Shown here in pieces: positions 34,085-46,579 of a DNA stretch of 64,000 bases. The stretch's first letter is position 1, and each line of letters opens with the position of its first letter. Under the pieces are notes generated by a model. It made no database searches and was not told where the DNA came from. It was given only the letters and a program-made list of their open reading frames with translations. Made by a program: the position numbers and the translations under genes. The stretch lies in contig JAVTVY010019481.1 in assembly GCA_036873755.1 (NCBI GenBank), positions 1 to 64,000 of the forward strand. The letters run 5' to 3'. The stretch is from Hanleya hanleyi (Eukaryota > Mollusca > Polyplacophora > Lepidopleurida > Hanleyidae).

Positions 34085-34865
34085 ACGTACGAGGTGCTGT
34101 GGTACACAGGTTCGACATGGGGCCTAGTTGTGCTAGATATCTTTTTTGGTCTCATTCGAAAATCCAGTTAATACGGTATTCCCGAGTTGTGACGTTGCAT
34201 CACAAGAGTCGGCGGATCAAACGGTGGGGCATATTCTATATATTGACTATAGAGAATATCCATATCTTCACCTTCCATATCAAGGAGTTAAAAAAATTCG
34301 GAATTAAAGTGTATTTCTTCAAATTTTAAATCAGTTTTCTTTAGTCCATGCAGTTGCAAGTGAACTGCCCCACCCTTTCGTCTGCCGGCGGGTCAGCTAC
34401 ATGAAGGGACGTCACTCTTGTGACACAATGTCACAACTCGACAACTGTAAACTACTGCATGTTTCGATCCAAGGGAAATAATCAGGATTCAGACACTTTC
34501 AAATTCGAAGTTCCAACATTACTGCGCGGACCGGCTCCCTTCAGTATTAAGTATTGTACCATCTTACTATTTTCGAGCATGGTATCTTAAAAGAGATATC
34601 CCAAACTAGTCCAGTCAACAGAACAGAATTAGCATTCGTTCCTAATTATAAAATCTTAAGTATGCCAAAGTGTCAAAGAGATTTTTCTTCGCTTCCAGTA
34701 CCCAATGATGGCACGTGCAAAAAAATAAATAAAATAAAAATACTACAAAACGAAGACGAAGGATCCTCCGTACATGTACATTCACTTTCAGACCTAACTT
34801 TGCTCATTTCTCTTGTACTATAACAACCGACATAAGTACAGTTTCTAGAAATCTTGAAACTCCTG
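34085..34865 (+). repeat. Array-element tail, copy 1 (direct duplicate of 39,510-40,090)
   Basis: It starts with a decayed 157-bp monomer (GGTACACAGGTTCGACATGG, TCGAAAATCCAG), then a unique tail: TTCCCGAGTTGTGACGTTGC, GGGGCATATTCTATATATTG, ACTATAGAGAATATCCATA, and from about 34,660 CCAAAGTGTCAAAGAGATTT through AATCTTGAAACTCCTG. The second copy lacks about 34,497-34,655. The tail therefore belongs to the array element. Confidence 0.85.
34183..34440. mobile_element. MITE-like insert with 27-bp inverted termini (copy 1)
   Basis: CGAGTTGTGACGTTGCATCA plus CAAGAGT at 34,183-34,209 is inverted at 34,414-34,440 (ACTCTTGTGACACAATGTCA plus CAACTCG), 24 of 27 matching. No coding. The same structure sits at 39,613-39,854, so it may be a built-in part of the array tail and not a separate insertion. 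Confidence 0.6.
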
Positions 34866-35019
34866 TTTTCCAGTGTCCCTTTTTCGATCTCTTTCGCTCA
34901 GATTCGAAATTCTGTAAACAAAATTACAACTCAATCGTCTTAGTAAGAATGGACAAAAAGATGCTCTTGTCATTAGCTTACAATTATCGGACAATGGTGG
35001 GCGCCAAGATCCTTCAGGA

Positions 35020-35990
35020 TCTCTCGTTTTCCTCAATGAAGTACCCCAATATTTCCCGCCATTACAGAGTATGCCGTGCAACCGTTTCCTTCACACCGCC
35101 CTACACATGCTCCCTCGTTCCAATGACGAATAGATATTGGTAATGAATATCTGTTCTCCGTTATATTTTCTTTACATCTGTATCCATATCTAATCTTGAC
35201 TTGGTCCACAGTCTTTCCTCTATTTCTCGTTATCATCATTATATATATATTCATATACACGTATTCACCAATATTTCCCGTCATTACAGAGTATGCCGTG
35301 CAACTGTTTCCCCACACCGCCGTACACATGCTCACTCGTACCAATGACGCATGGCCACTGGTATCCATATCTAATCTTGACCAGGTCCCCAGTCTTTCCT
35401 CTATTTCTCTTAATCATCTATATAAAGATTCATATATTTACCAAACATTTCCCCACTATTTCTCTTTATTTTCCTCAATGAAGTACCCCAATATTTCCTG
35501 CCATTACAAAGTATGCCGTGCGACCTTTTACCTCACCGCCCTACACATGCTCCCTCGTACCAATGACGCATAGCCCCTGGCAATCAATATTTGTTCCCCG
35601 TTATATCTTCTTTACATCTGTATCCATATCCAATCTTGACCAGGTTCCCAGTCTTTTCTCTATTTCTCTTAATCATCTGTATATATTCATATATTCACCA
35701 ATTATTTCACCCACTATTATTCTCTTTATTTTCTTCAATGAAATATCCCAAGTATCTCCTTTTGTTTTATCCTCTATCACGATTCCCAGTAAATTCCCTC
35801 ATTGTGCATATTCACACAGTATTATATAATTCACGGCATATGGTTATCAAGAATCATACAGAGTATGCCGTGCAACCTGTCCCCTCACACCGCCCTATGC
35901 ACATGCTCCCTCCTACCAGTGACGCATAGCCACTGATAATAAATATCTGTTCCCCTTGATATATTCTTATCGCTGTATCCATATCTGTAT
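35020..35990 (+). repeat. 221-bp tandem family, main array
   Basis: GTATGCCGTGC starts near 35,069, 35,291, 35,511 and 35,863: spacings of about 221, 221 and then 352 bases with extra CCAGTATTTC-type sequence. Units match those at 30,147-30,587. Confidence 0.85.
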
Positions 35991-36950
35991 CCCTTAATCG
36001 TCTATAACTTATACACCGGTATTTCCACACATATTAATATACACACCAGTATTTCTCTTTATTTTTCTCAATGAAATATCCCAATATATATTCGCTCATT
36101 GAGCCTATTCACTGAAGGTCATATAGTCCAATGCCATATTAATTTCACCCAGTATTTCATATTATTTTACTCTTTCAAATATCCCAGTATTGTTTTCTTA
36201 AAGTGCCTATTCACCCTAGATTCACCCTAGATCATATAAGGCAGTGTAATTTGTGCAATGAACTATTCCCCATTCTCAATCAAATATACCAGTCTTTGCC
36301 TTTGTTGTCCCTATTGCCCCAAGATCGTACACACCAGTAATTTCACCCAGTATTTCCTCTAATATTTTTTTTGATCATATACCCCAATGTTTACCCTTGT
36401 TGTGTCTATTCACTGAAGATCATATAATTCAACGTCATGTGCACATGTGCACCAGTAATTTCACCCAGTATTTTCCCCTTATTGTCCGCACTGAAGCATC
36501 CCGATATTTCATCTCGTTGTGCTGCTTCCCCAATATCATATAATCCAATGCCATAGTAATTTCACCCAGTATTCCACATTAATATCCCCTTTCAAATATC
36601 CCAGTATTTTCCTCCGCTGTGCCTATTCACCCAAGATCATAGAACCCAATGTCATATAAACGCCCTTTTTCCTCGATCAGATATCTATATCTCCAAATTC
36701 CCCCAAGTTGTCCCGATTCACCCAACATCCCATACACTGCCAGTAATTTTTCCCAGTATACCCCCTTATTTTTCTCGATGAAATATCCCAGTATTTCCCC
36801 TCATGGCACCTGCACTCAAGATCATATCATTCAATGCCATAGTAATTTCAACCAGTATTTATATACCAGTATATCACTAAAATCAAGTATTTTCCCATTT
36901 TCTTCATATCACTCAAAATTCATATAATCCGGTCGATATCAATAAGGTCA
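35990..36950 (+). repeat. Degenerate pyrimidine-rich tandem region
   Basis: TTTCACCCAGTATTTC, TCAATGAAATATCCCA and CAAGATCATATAATCCAATG-CATA recur about every 60-120 bases without a clean period. This looks like expansion and decay of the last ~80 bases of the 221-bp unit (CCCCACTATTTCTCTTTATT, TTCCTCAATGAAGTACCCCA). Confidence 0.6.
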
Positions 36951-38659
36951 ATGCACTACATGTATACATAGACGGCGTTAAAATCAACAAGTTTTCCACA
37001 AATTTGTTTTAATCGAATATATTTATTTATAAATATAGTAAATTTATCTTTCTGGCCCCTATTTCCTGAAGATTCATTACGCTTATCAATTTCATTTAGA
37101 CACTAAAATCACATATCTTGCCTTTTCATTTTTTCCATCACCGAAAGTTTCATATAATCTGGTTTATATTTATTGTTATACGTCAAACATCTCTAAATCA
37201 CCAAGCATATAGTATTTCCTTTAAACCTGTATATATATGATGCTGAACACCTATCGCATTTACCTTAATCAATGTTAGTTTATTCATCAACAATTTCTTT
37301 CTAAATCTTAAAATATCTGTTGGGTAGTGTTTCACTTAATGACACTTGCATTCTCAACTGATTAAAGCTGAAATACACATCAAACAGAGACAGAGTATGT
37401 CTAGCCTAAGCCATTAATTTTAACAACATTGCTGAGTCCAGTCAACTGGACAGTTTCTAGACAATTTATTACCACCTGTTTGGTGGGAATGGGTTGGTAT
37501 TTCCTCTCCCACATTTGGAAAGTTTGGTGTTTATGGGCTCGGACCTCGTCACATATTAGTTCTGTATAGCAGTTTTGAGTTTCAGGCAATTGAAATCGGT
37601 CTAAACCAAGACCAAACCAAGACCAAATTTTACAGCTTAATCACAAACATATGATGTACATTCTGTGAATTGTGTATTCTTGCTCATACAATCTAACCAT
37701 ACGAGGAATAATTTTCTCACAATAGTCCTAGCTACGATGAGCCAGTATGCAAATGAAATATGGATGATATTTGGTTTGATTTTCTCATATACCCGAGAAA
37801 ATACCTGTATCACCTAATTAGTCTGTATTGGTTGAACAAGAACGCATTCACTAATGGCATTATTTTTATGTATATCAAAATCATTTTTAACATTTCGCCA
37901 GCAATTACTAAACAGGACACTATTTAGCTTGCCTTCCTTTCGAACTATATGTCACCTTGTTTTTTCTTCATGGCTATACCAGAACAGATGATATCAGCTA
38001 AATGTACATCATCTATTGGCACAGACCATGTGAGCAAATTTGTGATACTTTCTCATATACCATCTTCAAACTGAAGCCATGCTTACCGAGTATTATTTAT
38101 CAAATGCCAGTGTATGTCTATTCTACTTCCAAATTTTTAAACATGCAAACAGGTTAAGTCGATATCACCGTGGTTTTAATGTTAAATCCCTTGAAACTCT
38201 TCCAAATCTTGTGCTGATGATCAGTCCGATATTTGTGGCTTGGTCTCCAAATGTCACATCTTACTGTCCCAACCACCAAAGTATATCCGTTGCCTTGTCA
38301 CATTCGACATGCTTTCCTGGCCTAATGTTCTTAAGACAGTATACCATGAAATGTGGATAACAGGTGGAGTCCTCATAGTGTACCACCCAGGAGTACTGCT
38401 GCAAAGACCTACTTTATGCATTGCTAAATTTAAGCCATGCGGTGCTGAGTAAAGGGGTCCGTCTGCCCAGTGATCTGAACTAGCTTACACAAGTGGGCCA
38501 TAGACCTCTTAACTGCTGGTCAAAAGCCATATTTGAGTGATATTTAATGCTTTCCCCCATAATCACACTTCCATATATCTCTTAATGTGAAGTTCAAGTC
38601 ACCCACATCTCATGAACAGGATGTGGACAAAATTGACCAAGCCAGTACAGGAGACTTGG
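36951..38659. other. AT-rich, no gene seen
   Basis: Overlapping plus frames at 38,079-38,452 and a minus frame at 37,401-37,589 show no recognisable domain. No tandem repeats were noticed. Confidence 0.45.
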
Positions 38660-39600
38660 CGGTATGGATTTCCCGATGAAACTTTGTTATCGTAAATTCT
38701 CAGGAAGTACTGCATAGATCTTTCTCAAAGTTGGTACACAGGTTCCCCTTGGAGTCTAGTTGTGCAGGATGCCTTTTCTGGCCCGATTCGAAAATGCAAT
38801 ATGGCCAACAGGCAGCCATCTTGGATTTCCTCATGAAACATTGTTATCGTCATTTCTCAGGAAGTACTACATGGATCTTTCTCAAATTTGGTACACAGTT
38901 TTCCCTTGGAATCTAGCTGTGCAAGATACCTTTTTCGGTCCGATTTGCAAATCCAATATGGCCACCAGGCAGCCATCTTAGTTTTCCCCATGAAACGTTA
39001 TCGTGATTTCTCAGGAAGCGCTGCATGGATCTCTCTCAAATTTGGTACACAGGTTTCCCTTGTGGTTCAGTTGTGCAACATACTTTTTTCGGTCCGATTC
39101 GAGAATCCAATATGGCCACCAGGCGGCCATTTTGAATTTCCCCATGAAATTTTGTTATCTTGAATTCTCAGGAACTGATGCATGGATCTTTGTCAAATTT
39201 GGTACACAGGTTTCTCTTGTGGTCTAGTTGTGCAAGGTAGTTTTTCTGGTCCGATTCCAAAATCCAATATGGCCACCAGGTGGCCATCTTGGATTTCCCC
39301 ATGAGACTTAGTTATTGCGATTTCTCAGGAACTATCGCATGGATCTTTTTCAAATTTGGTACACAGGTTTCCCCTGGTGTCTACATGTAGTTGTGCACGA
39401 TACCTTTTCTGGTCTGATTCGAAAATCCAATATGGCCTCCAGGCGGCCATCTTGGATTGCCCCATGAAACTTTGTTATCGTGATTCCTCAGGAAGTGCTG
39501 CATAGATCTTTCTCAAATATTGGTACACAGGCTCCTGTCGTCCAGTTGTGCAAGATACCTTTTTCGTCCGATTCGAAAATCCAAGTTACGCTTCAAATTA
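38660..39600 (+). repeat. 157-bp monomer array, six units
   Basis: GCAT-GATCTTT starts near 38,713, 38,870, 39,024, 39,181, 39,338 and 39,501. The sequence is clearly the same family as 30.7-32.6 kb, including AATATGGCCACCAGGCGGCC and CATCTTGGATTTCCCCATGA. There is no hairpin or GTCC leader at the 5' side, so this copy is 5' truncated. Confidence 0.9.
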
Positions 39601-40095
39601 ATACTGTATTCCCGAGTTATGACGTTGCATCACAAGAGTCGGCTTATCAAACGATGGGGCATATTCTATATATTGACTATAGAGAATATCCATACTTTCA
39701 CCTTCTATATCAAGGAGTTCAAATGATTCGGAATTAAAATGTATTTCTTCAAATTTTAAATCAGCTTACTTTAGTCCATGCCGTTGGAATTGAACTGCCG
39801 CACCGTTTTGTCTGCCGAAGGAACGTCACTCTTGTGAAACAACGTCACAACTCGACAACTGTAGACTACTGCGTGTTTCGATCCAAGGGAGATAATCAGG
39901 GCTCATGCCAAAGTGTCAAAGAGATTAGTCTTCGCTTCCAGTACCCAATGATGACATGTGCAAAAAAAAAATACTAAAAAACGAAGACGAAGGATCCTCC
40001 GGACATCCACTTTCAGACTAACTTTGCTCATTTCACTTGTACTATAACAACCGACATCAAGTACAATTTCTAGAAATCTTGAAACTCCTGAACCC
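39590..40095 (+). repeat. Array-element tail, copy 2
   Basis: Continues directly from the last monomer (TCGAAAATCCAAG) into TACTGTATTCCCGAGTTATG and on to AATCTTGAAACTCCTGA, where the LINE at 40,108 begins. It contains the MITE-like inverted termini at 39,613-39,639 and 39,828-39,854. Confidence 0.85.
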
Positions 40096-40107
40096 CTGAA
40101 CCTTAGA

Positions 40108-41570
40108 TAGATAATATCTTGATTTAAACAATATATTTATTCACAAAAGGTGAATTGGGATTGGCGAACAGGCTTAGCCTGATCTCAACGCCTCTCCCAA
40201 TATATATATTACATAAAATGATAGTTTACGGACAGAAATAACACTAACATATTTACAAAACAGAGAATGGCGCATCACTGTTAATATAGCAACATTCAGA
40301 CGAAAAGTATTAACGATTAAGATAACATCATCATAGCTGACTCATTTAAATACAGTGTGTGATCGATCAATAATTTAATAATATTAATGAGAGCTAGTTG
40401 ATAGTCAGGAAGTATTATCCATGCTCAGCGAAGACTTGGTGAGTTATGAAAATCGTCTAGATTTTAGTAAAAATTTGTGAACTCGTTTGTATTTATCAGT
40501 ATTTTCATGTGATGACAATAATTTATCTCCAAAAAGAAGTGTATGACAGCTGATATTCGTTTCAGGTAAGCCTTGAAGTAATTCTTGTCGCGCGTTTGTG
40601 TAACGTGGACAGACTAGTAGGAAATGGTTGGTGTCCTCGCGGTTTGCACCGCATAAACATGAGGCATCATCTGATATGTGTCTTTCATACATGTGCGATT
40701 TGAGAGAACTGCAGCCAAGCCTTAGCTGAGCATGGATGACCTGTGCGTCGCGCTGGCCGCAGTAGTAATAGTTCGGAATACATGGATCGTTTAAGGAAAG
40801 TTGCTTACAGAAACTAAGGTATGATGGTGATTGTCGAATTGTTTGGTCAAGTTCATTCCAGAGTCGTATTACAGAAGGAAGAAAGGAGTTTGCATGGAGG
40901 ACTGTTCTGGAAAAGGGCACAACAAAGTTATCAGCGTTTCGTAAAGGGTATTCAGTTGAATCGGATATTCGTGGAGGAACAAGAACGGACAGATAATGTG
41001 GTATATCTCCATGTAACATTTTGTAGAATAGGCGGAGTTTGTGACGTTGTCTGCGTTCAGATAAGGGGACAAATCCGGTTTCCCGATATAGGAGACCATG
41101 ACTCGTTCCACGAGGACAGCCAGTAATAGTTCTTAGGGCATCGAGTTGTAAGTTTTCAAGTAGTATAGTTTATGTGGGGCTTTACGAGATAGCCTGTATT
41201 TGAGACTGCGCAAACAATTGATCATAGGACTAATTTTCTTTGAGACGGATTGGATATGTGCATTCCAGTGACCAGATGATTGAAACGTTAATCCCAAGTG
41301 TTTGTGTTCTTTTACCAATGAGATCTGAGTGTCGCCGAGGAAGAGTGGTGACTGATGGGAAGGGTATGGGTGTGTGTCTAAAAATGGCCTCAAATCATGT
41401 AGAAAATGAAGTGCCAGCAATACAAGTTTATCCATGGAAAAAAAATTGAATCGACCATAAACAGTATGGGTTCGAAGTGCTTTCAAATCAAACCCAGCGA
41501 TTTTGTGCAAATCTACAATAAGTTTTTCCGCTTGCGAACCTCGAAGTGTCCGTAAGGCACACAGAAGTGA
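40108..41570 (-). pseudogene. 5'-truncated, frameshifted LINE (RT C-terminal half)
   Basis: On the minus strand, 41,510-41,133 encodes the region after the RT active site (LFLGDTQISLVKEHKHLGLT, HIQSVSKKISPMINCLRSLK). After a frame change near 41,130, 41,019-40,444 encodes the C-terminal domain: PFSRTVLHANSFLPSVIRLW, NELDQTIRQSPS, and the zinc-knuckle-like CLCGANREDTNHFLLVCP (C-x-C-x8-H-x4-C), typical of the C-terminus of CR1/Jockey-group LINEs. Endonuclease and palm are missing. A 3'UTR with AATAAA (TTTATT at 40,136-40,141 on plus) ends near 40,115, right against the array tail. Not able to move by itself. Confidence 0.8.
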
Positions 41571-41576
41571 TACGGT

Positions 41577-41762
41577 CTACATAATCCTAATGCCAGGGAA
41601 CCATTCGGAACCCACCACCGTATAGCATTTAAGGCATTTAGTTTTGGCATATTCGTTCTGGTAACATACAGGGCACAATTTCGGACCGCGGCAGTATTTG
41701 CTCAACAACATCAAAAACCTGTCGATCAATGTGGTGAGTGCATTTAGCTCCCCCCCTCCCAA
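41577..41762 (-). other. Short cysteine-rich open frame
   Basis: A 61-codon frame contains CPVCYQNEYAKTKCLKCY, a C-x2-C-x9-C-x2-C spacing that could bind zinc. It directly precedes the LINE fragment but is not part of any LINE domain I know. It may be a chance frame, a relic of another retroelement, or an exon. Confidence 0.2.
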
Positions 41763-44160
41763 TAACTCAGAAACATTATTCTAACACTAATAATTGCTAT
41801 ATTCCCACCAATAACGCAGAAACGTTATTGTAGCAATACATTTCTCCATGTATAAGTATACTATACTTTTTTATTATTTGATGCTAACGCAGAAATTCTT
41901 TGATGAATAAAGGCTTAATATTGAATTGAGGATTCGCATCGTTTTGCACGTCTGATCTCCAAGAGCCCTAAGTTATGACGTTCATGATCAGTTTGTCGGT
42001 ATTCCACTTATATCTCCGGAGTCACTTGGGCGCTGGTCAAGACTTGAACACAGGCGATGTTCATTCATAGCATCAGACGTATCATCCGAATCACGATTTA
42101 ATGATCTGTGTTCTGGAACCAAAAGATTAAACATGCTGCTTTACATTGATACAGCCACATAGTTCATCGTGCTCAGTTTATTAACGAAAACGCAAACGCG
42201 AATATCCCATATGCCGTTTGGTTTAGCTACCTCTGCGTCTTTATTTATAGACCATTTATCTGGACAGGGATGACAAATATTCTGATGCCTTGAACGTTTA
42301 CATGCAAACAAGAGATTTCCTGAACGTCGTGGCGCTATGACTTATTTTGGATCTATGGTTTACTCTCCGTGAGAGAAAACAGATATTTTGACAAGCAAAC
42401 TTTTGAGCTTAGTTTTTTTTTATATATTTCACATATTTGACTGGGTGGCTTGAGAAATAGCTGAGGTGGGTGGTGCTGGGGTTAATTCCTCCCCTCTCTA
42501 ATAAACAGCAATAATAGGCGCTTATAATCTTTTGTTTTGTGCTGATATTCCCTTGAGAGGTCTTTCATAGTGAGTCAAAACCACGAAGCAATTGAGGAGT
42601 TTGACGAAGTATGCAAGAGGCCCCAGTGGTAAATTAGTACAAAACAATTACCGATACGAAGGTTAAAACCCAATAAATTATGTTGAAATGGATGGATTTC
42701 GGTCTTGGCGTGACTGTTTCGTTTATCTCCCCCAACAGACGAAACGGTGTTGTCCGGCTTGCGCGCACTGCAAGTGTTCATTTAATTGATTTAAGGGAAT
42801 GGGTACATTTACGTAACCCACGATACTGCATGAAAAACGTTTATAAAGAACTGTCTGATAGTTTTACGAAAATGATCAGTGTACATGTATACGTCTTCCA
42901 CCTTCCAGAAGTAAAGAGCAAATATTCGTAATTGGATGTCACAACTGGCGAATAATACGGTGACATACTTGTCCCGTGCTCAACATACTCAACATTGGCG
43001 AGATAAGAGAGTTGCCGGCGAAACCATTTATTGGTAAAAAGGCCGAAATTAATGAAATTCGATTTTATAATACTTTTTTTTCAGTACGGACTAGAATAAC
43101 ATTTTAGGACTAGACTGGTATAGGCAATCGGTTTCTACATATACGCTTGCCTTGTAATAACTAGAATTTTGAGGAAGAAATTTGCAATGTGGAATTGCAT
43201 TGATGAAAACATACTTGATGAATCATAAAGTGCAAGTTTTTACTGTGAAAGACATCTGTTACCAAAGAATATGTTTTTATATTAGAGAAATTATCACAAA
43301 ATAGGCGCTTTTTACGAAAAGCATTCTGGTCGTCATGCATGGTTCTTCATATGAAAATACGCACAAGAAGTGAAGTAACGGACAACGGGCAAAACTCATA
43401 TCTACTATCTCAATCACGTGTAGCGATCATAATATACAATTCATTTGACTAAGTCTTTACTGTGTAGTCCGAGTTATGATGAGCTGGACGAAATGACTGG
43501 AATGTAACAAGCAAATATGATTCAAAAAACAGCGGATTTTGGGGCGATACAATATCATCACAACCTCACTGAAAATAAAAGAAAAAATCCCACAAGCGCA
43601 ATACAATAGATTTAAAGTTTGAGAGGTGCATTGGGAATAATTTAGCGCAATCATGAGCAATGTACAGAATAGACCCCCCAGTGAAGGAGATATGGACAAC
43701 TCGCAAACGAAACTTCCAAAGTATCTCTAAATATTGTTTATAATCACAGAACAAAACTGAGAGAAACACCGATTTCTAACATCACTTCATCTGTTGTACA
43801 AAAATATGCACACCTTCAGATCTACGGTCAGACGCAGGGTGTACCAATTATGACAACAACTCTAATTTATCCCAATAAAAAAATCAAGTTAATGTTTAGT
43901 AACATATTCTTTACTAATTTTGATTACGAAACATGAAAAAGATTTAATTGCATCTCGGTAATCCCTTTGCTTCTGTTTAGCATGCCCATAACAAAGAAAT
44001 TCTGAGATTTTGTGAACTGATGATGGCTATCATTATGAATGCTACTGGTCTGAATTGATGACAATGGGGGAAACAATTTCATACACAGATCATGAAGTAG
44101 GTAAATGTCTACAATAAATCAGGAATGTCTTGTATGTTACACATCATCATATTAAGCAAT
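41763..44160. other. No gene seen
   Basis: Mostly AT-rich, with frames of up to 83 codons (42,680-42,931; 43,457-43,699 minus) lacking motifs. No repeats shared with other parts of the window were noticed. Confidence 0.45.
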
Positions 44161-44164
44161 CGCA

Positions 44165-44720
44165 GAGCTACAGTCATATCTGCATAGCTGGATCTGTGTA
44201 TAGCTAGGAGTGATGTCGCTACTTTATGCAGATTTACAATTAAACAGAGATGTTTACATTTCTCAGTAGCGTAACACTGATAGTAACTTTTGGAAATATT
44301 ATGCTCAGCTACCCAAAATAGATGTCACATTTTTCTTCCCTCTCCATACAAACGTTACTTTTGAAATGGACCGTGATAGGATGAAATTGGATTAGCTGTT
44401 AACATACGAACGGCCACGGCCAAAACTGTGGGATCAGATATCTCCAGTCACTTTCCCTGCATTGCTAGTCATACAGACATCGCCTGGAGTGACGTTCTTA
44501 CTTTATTCTAATTTACAATGACAGTGAAAAGTTTACATTTCCAAGTAGCACGACACTGGTAAATGACTTTTAAAAATACTATGGCCAAGCTGCTCAAAAT
44601 TGATATAGGCTTTTTTCTGCCATCTCCGAGGAGATAAAATAATGATTCTCTCAATAAAAAGTTATCTTAAAATTTCACCGTAATTGGATGTGTATATAAT
44701 AAATTTGTGTCATCCGATTC
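44165..44720 (+). repeat. Diverged ~280-bp direct duplication
   Basis: 44,165-44,400 and 44,455-44,700 share in order GGAGTGA-GT, ACTTTAT-C-NATTTACAAT, GTTTACATTTC-NAGTAGC, GACACTG-TA, CTTTT-AAATA-TATG, and a late GTGATAGGATGAAATTGGAT / CGTAATTGGATG. Coding is absent. Confidence 0.55.
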
Positions 44721-44792
44721 AAGAAAACTGAAAGGCATTGCGGTCTAGTGAACAAACTGTTGTATAACGGGTAAATTTGAGAGAATTAAGGT

Positions 44793-45236
44793 TTAAGGAT
44801 GTCCGCTGGTGGTTTTTGGCTTTGGCAGCCATTTTGCCTGTTTTTCTATTGAGTTATCTCCCTTTCCTAGGTTGAGAGATAGGGATTTCCTTTAAAAACC
44901 TTCTAGCCGAGAATTTTGCACAGCAACATCCATCAAATTTGATAAATTTTGATAGATATTGTGATTATCTGCGAACAGTTAGAATATAAGAAAAAGTTAA
45001 ATACTATTTATATTAATTTTTCATGAATATGCTTCAAAACTATGGCTATTCCCTATGTTTTCTGGGTTATTAACTTGAGCATGGGTCAATCCACTTAACG
45101 TTGCCTACAGCTAAAAAATGCACACCAACCTATATTTTTTTCTTTGTTTTTCCTCATATTACACAATTATGAATGCAACAATACACATTATTCAAAAAGT
45201 TAATTACTTTGATTTAGCACCAGCGGACATCCTTAA
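44793..45236. mobile_element. MITE with perfect 19-bp inverted ends including TTAA
   Basis: TTAAGGATGTCCGCTGGTG (44,793-44,811) is the exact reverse complement of CACCAGCGGACATCCTTAA (45,218-45,236). With TTAA as target duplication the terminal repeat is 15 bases; with TA it is 17. The 444-base interior has no coding. The TIR sequence differs from the piggyBac-like MITE at 17.5 kb. Confidence 0.85.
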
Positions 45237-45319
45237 CGTCGCAGTATGCATTGGAAACTACATAACATGTTCATAACCACATACTTAATCCACCAGCAAA
45301 AACTTGTAATATTAGATGT

Positions 45320-45480
45320 AATACAAGCGTCTAGTCGGTCATTCAATACTCAGCCGTTGTTCATTCAAGAAATTCTACGTCCATAATCCAAAGACCTACT
45401 TCATATAATAACATTACCACCAAATTGAAAGGATAATTCACAGTATACATAAAACTAGGCTAATTTCCTGCAAAAAAGTA
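45320..45480 (-). repeat. Retroelement 3' region and end
   Basis: The minus-strand copy of the dispersed terminus (CGTCTAGTCGGTCATTCAAT on plus) plus about 90 bases of 3' region (ACCACCAAATTGAAAGGATA, AAACTAGGCTAATTTCCTGC). The MITE at 45,486 starts only a few bases beyond it, so it may have inserted into this copy. Confidence 0.7.
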
Positions 45481-45485
45481 ATTGC

Positions 45486-45941
45486 TTAACTCTACCAGGC
45501 CTGATGGGGGGCTATTATGACACCTACCAAACTGTCTGTGCTATTTCCGGAACGAAAAATAATTGAGAGCTGAAACTTTATGACTTTCTAGTTTATCATA
45601 ATAGAGTCACTTTGAGCCTATTTGCATAACCCCCCGAGCAGAGGATCATGGGATAATTCAAAATTGCCTCCATGTGGGGTACCAGAAAAGTGATGTTTTT
45701 GTCATTTTTAATCACTGCTGTTCCGCGAGGGAAAGTGGGTAATTTTGCTATTATTATTTCACATCAGACTAATATGTACTAATGTATCATATAGTTTTTG
45801 TGAAGAAATTAGCTAAATTAAAAATAAAAAATACTCCAAGGGAAAGATCGACCAAAAAATGCCTTTTCGAAAATGAAGCGGCCATCTTGGATCTCTTTAC
45901 AGATTCTGGTAAAGACTGATCCAAGGGTATAGTAGGGTTAA
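45486..45941 (-). mobile_element. TTAA-flanked MITE, piggyBac-like (copy 3, inverted)
   Basis: TTAACTCTACCAGGCC at 45,486 and TAGTAGGGTTAA ending at 45,941. The interior matches copy 1 in reverse complement (CTATTTCCGGAACGAAAAAT, ACCCCCCGAGCAGAGGATCA, AGCGGCCATCTTGGATC). At 456 bases it is shorter than copy 1. Confidence 0.75.
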
Positions 45942-46579
45942 GGCTGCTCTCCACTGCAAACTGAACTCCATGTCATTTACTTCATATTCTGTTCAGAAAA
46001 TTTGATGAAGCTGGTGGCGTAGATTGAGATCTGGAATTTTTTCTGACGATGGCCAAGATCACCATTTTGCATTTGGCAATAATACTGTGTGCGGCAAGTA
46101 ATTATACAATGATATTAAAAGTACCCGAAGATATTGTAACATTCATTCTGTAGCTATTGCTATTCCCATTCACACTCATTTGACGCAGAAGCGCTACACA
46201 ATCGGGAACAGCGTATTTTTCAGTTGGAACTCATATGCGGAAGCGAATGAATAGCTGAATTAAAATGACTAAATATGTCAATAAGTGATACAGTTGTTGC
46301 TAGGAGAAAATAGAAAATAGAGATAATTTTATTTAACCTCAGCAAATCCTACAGCTATATAGCGACGAAAAAAATTACACCACAAATCAATCGTCAAATG
46401 TCTTATGGGACTTTCCTGTCACTGCTTGTGGTGTCATATAACAGGGAACCGCAGATTCAAAGACCCAAATAAATGTGGATTTGCTATATATATCATGTGA
46501 AAAATGTTGCGATGTCAGGCGACTTCATTCAAAAGTATCATTAGTCAATGGTTCAAATCATATTATTCAACCTTGGCTG

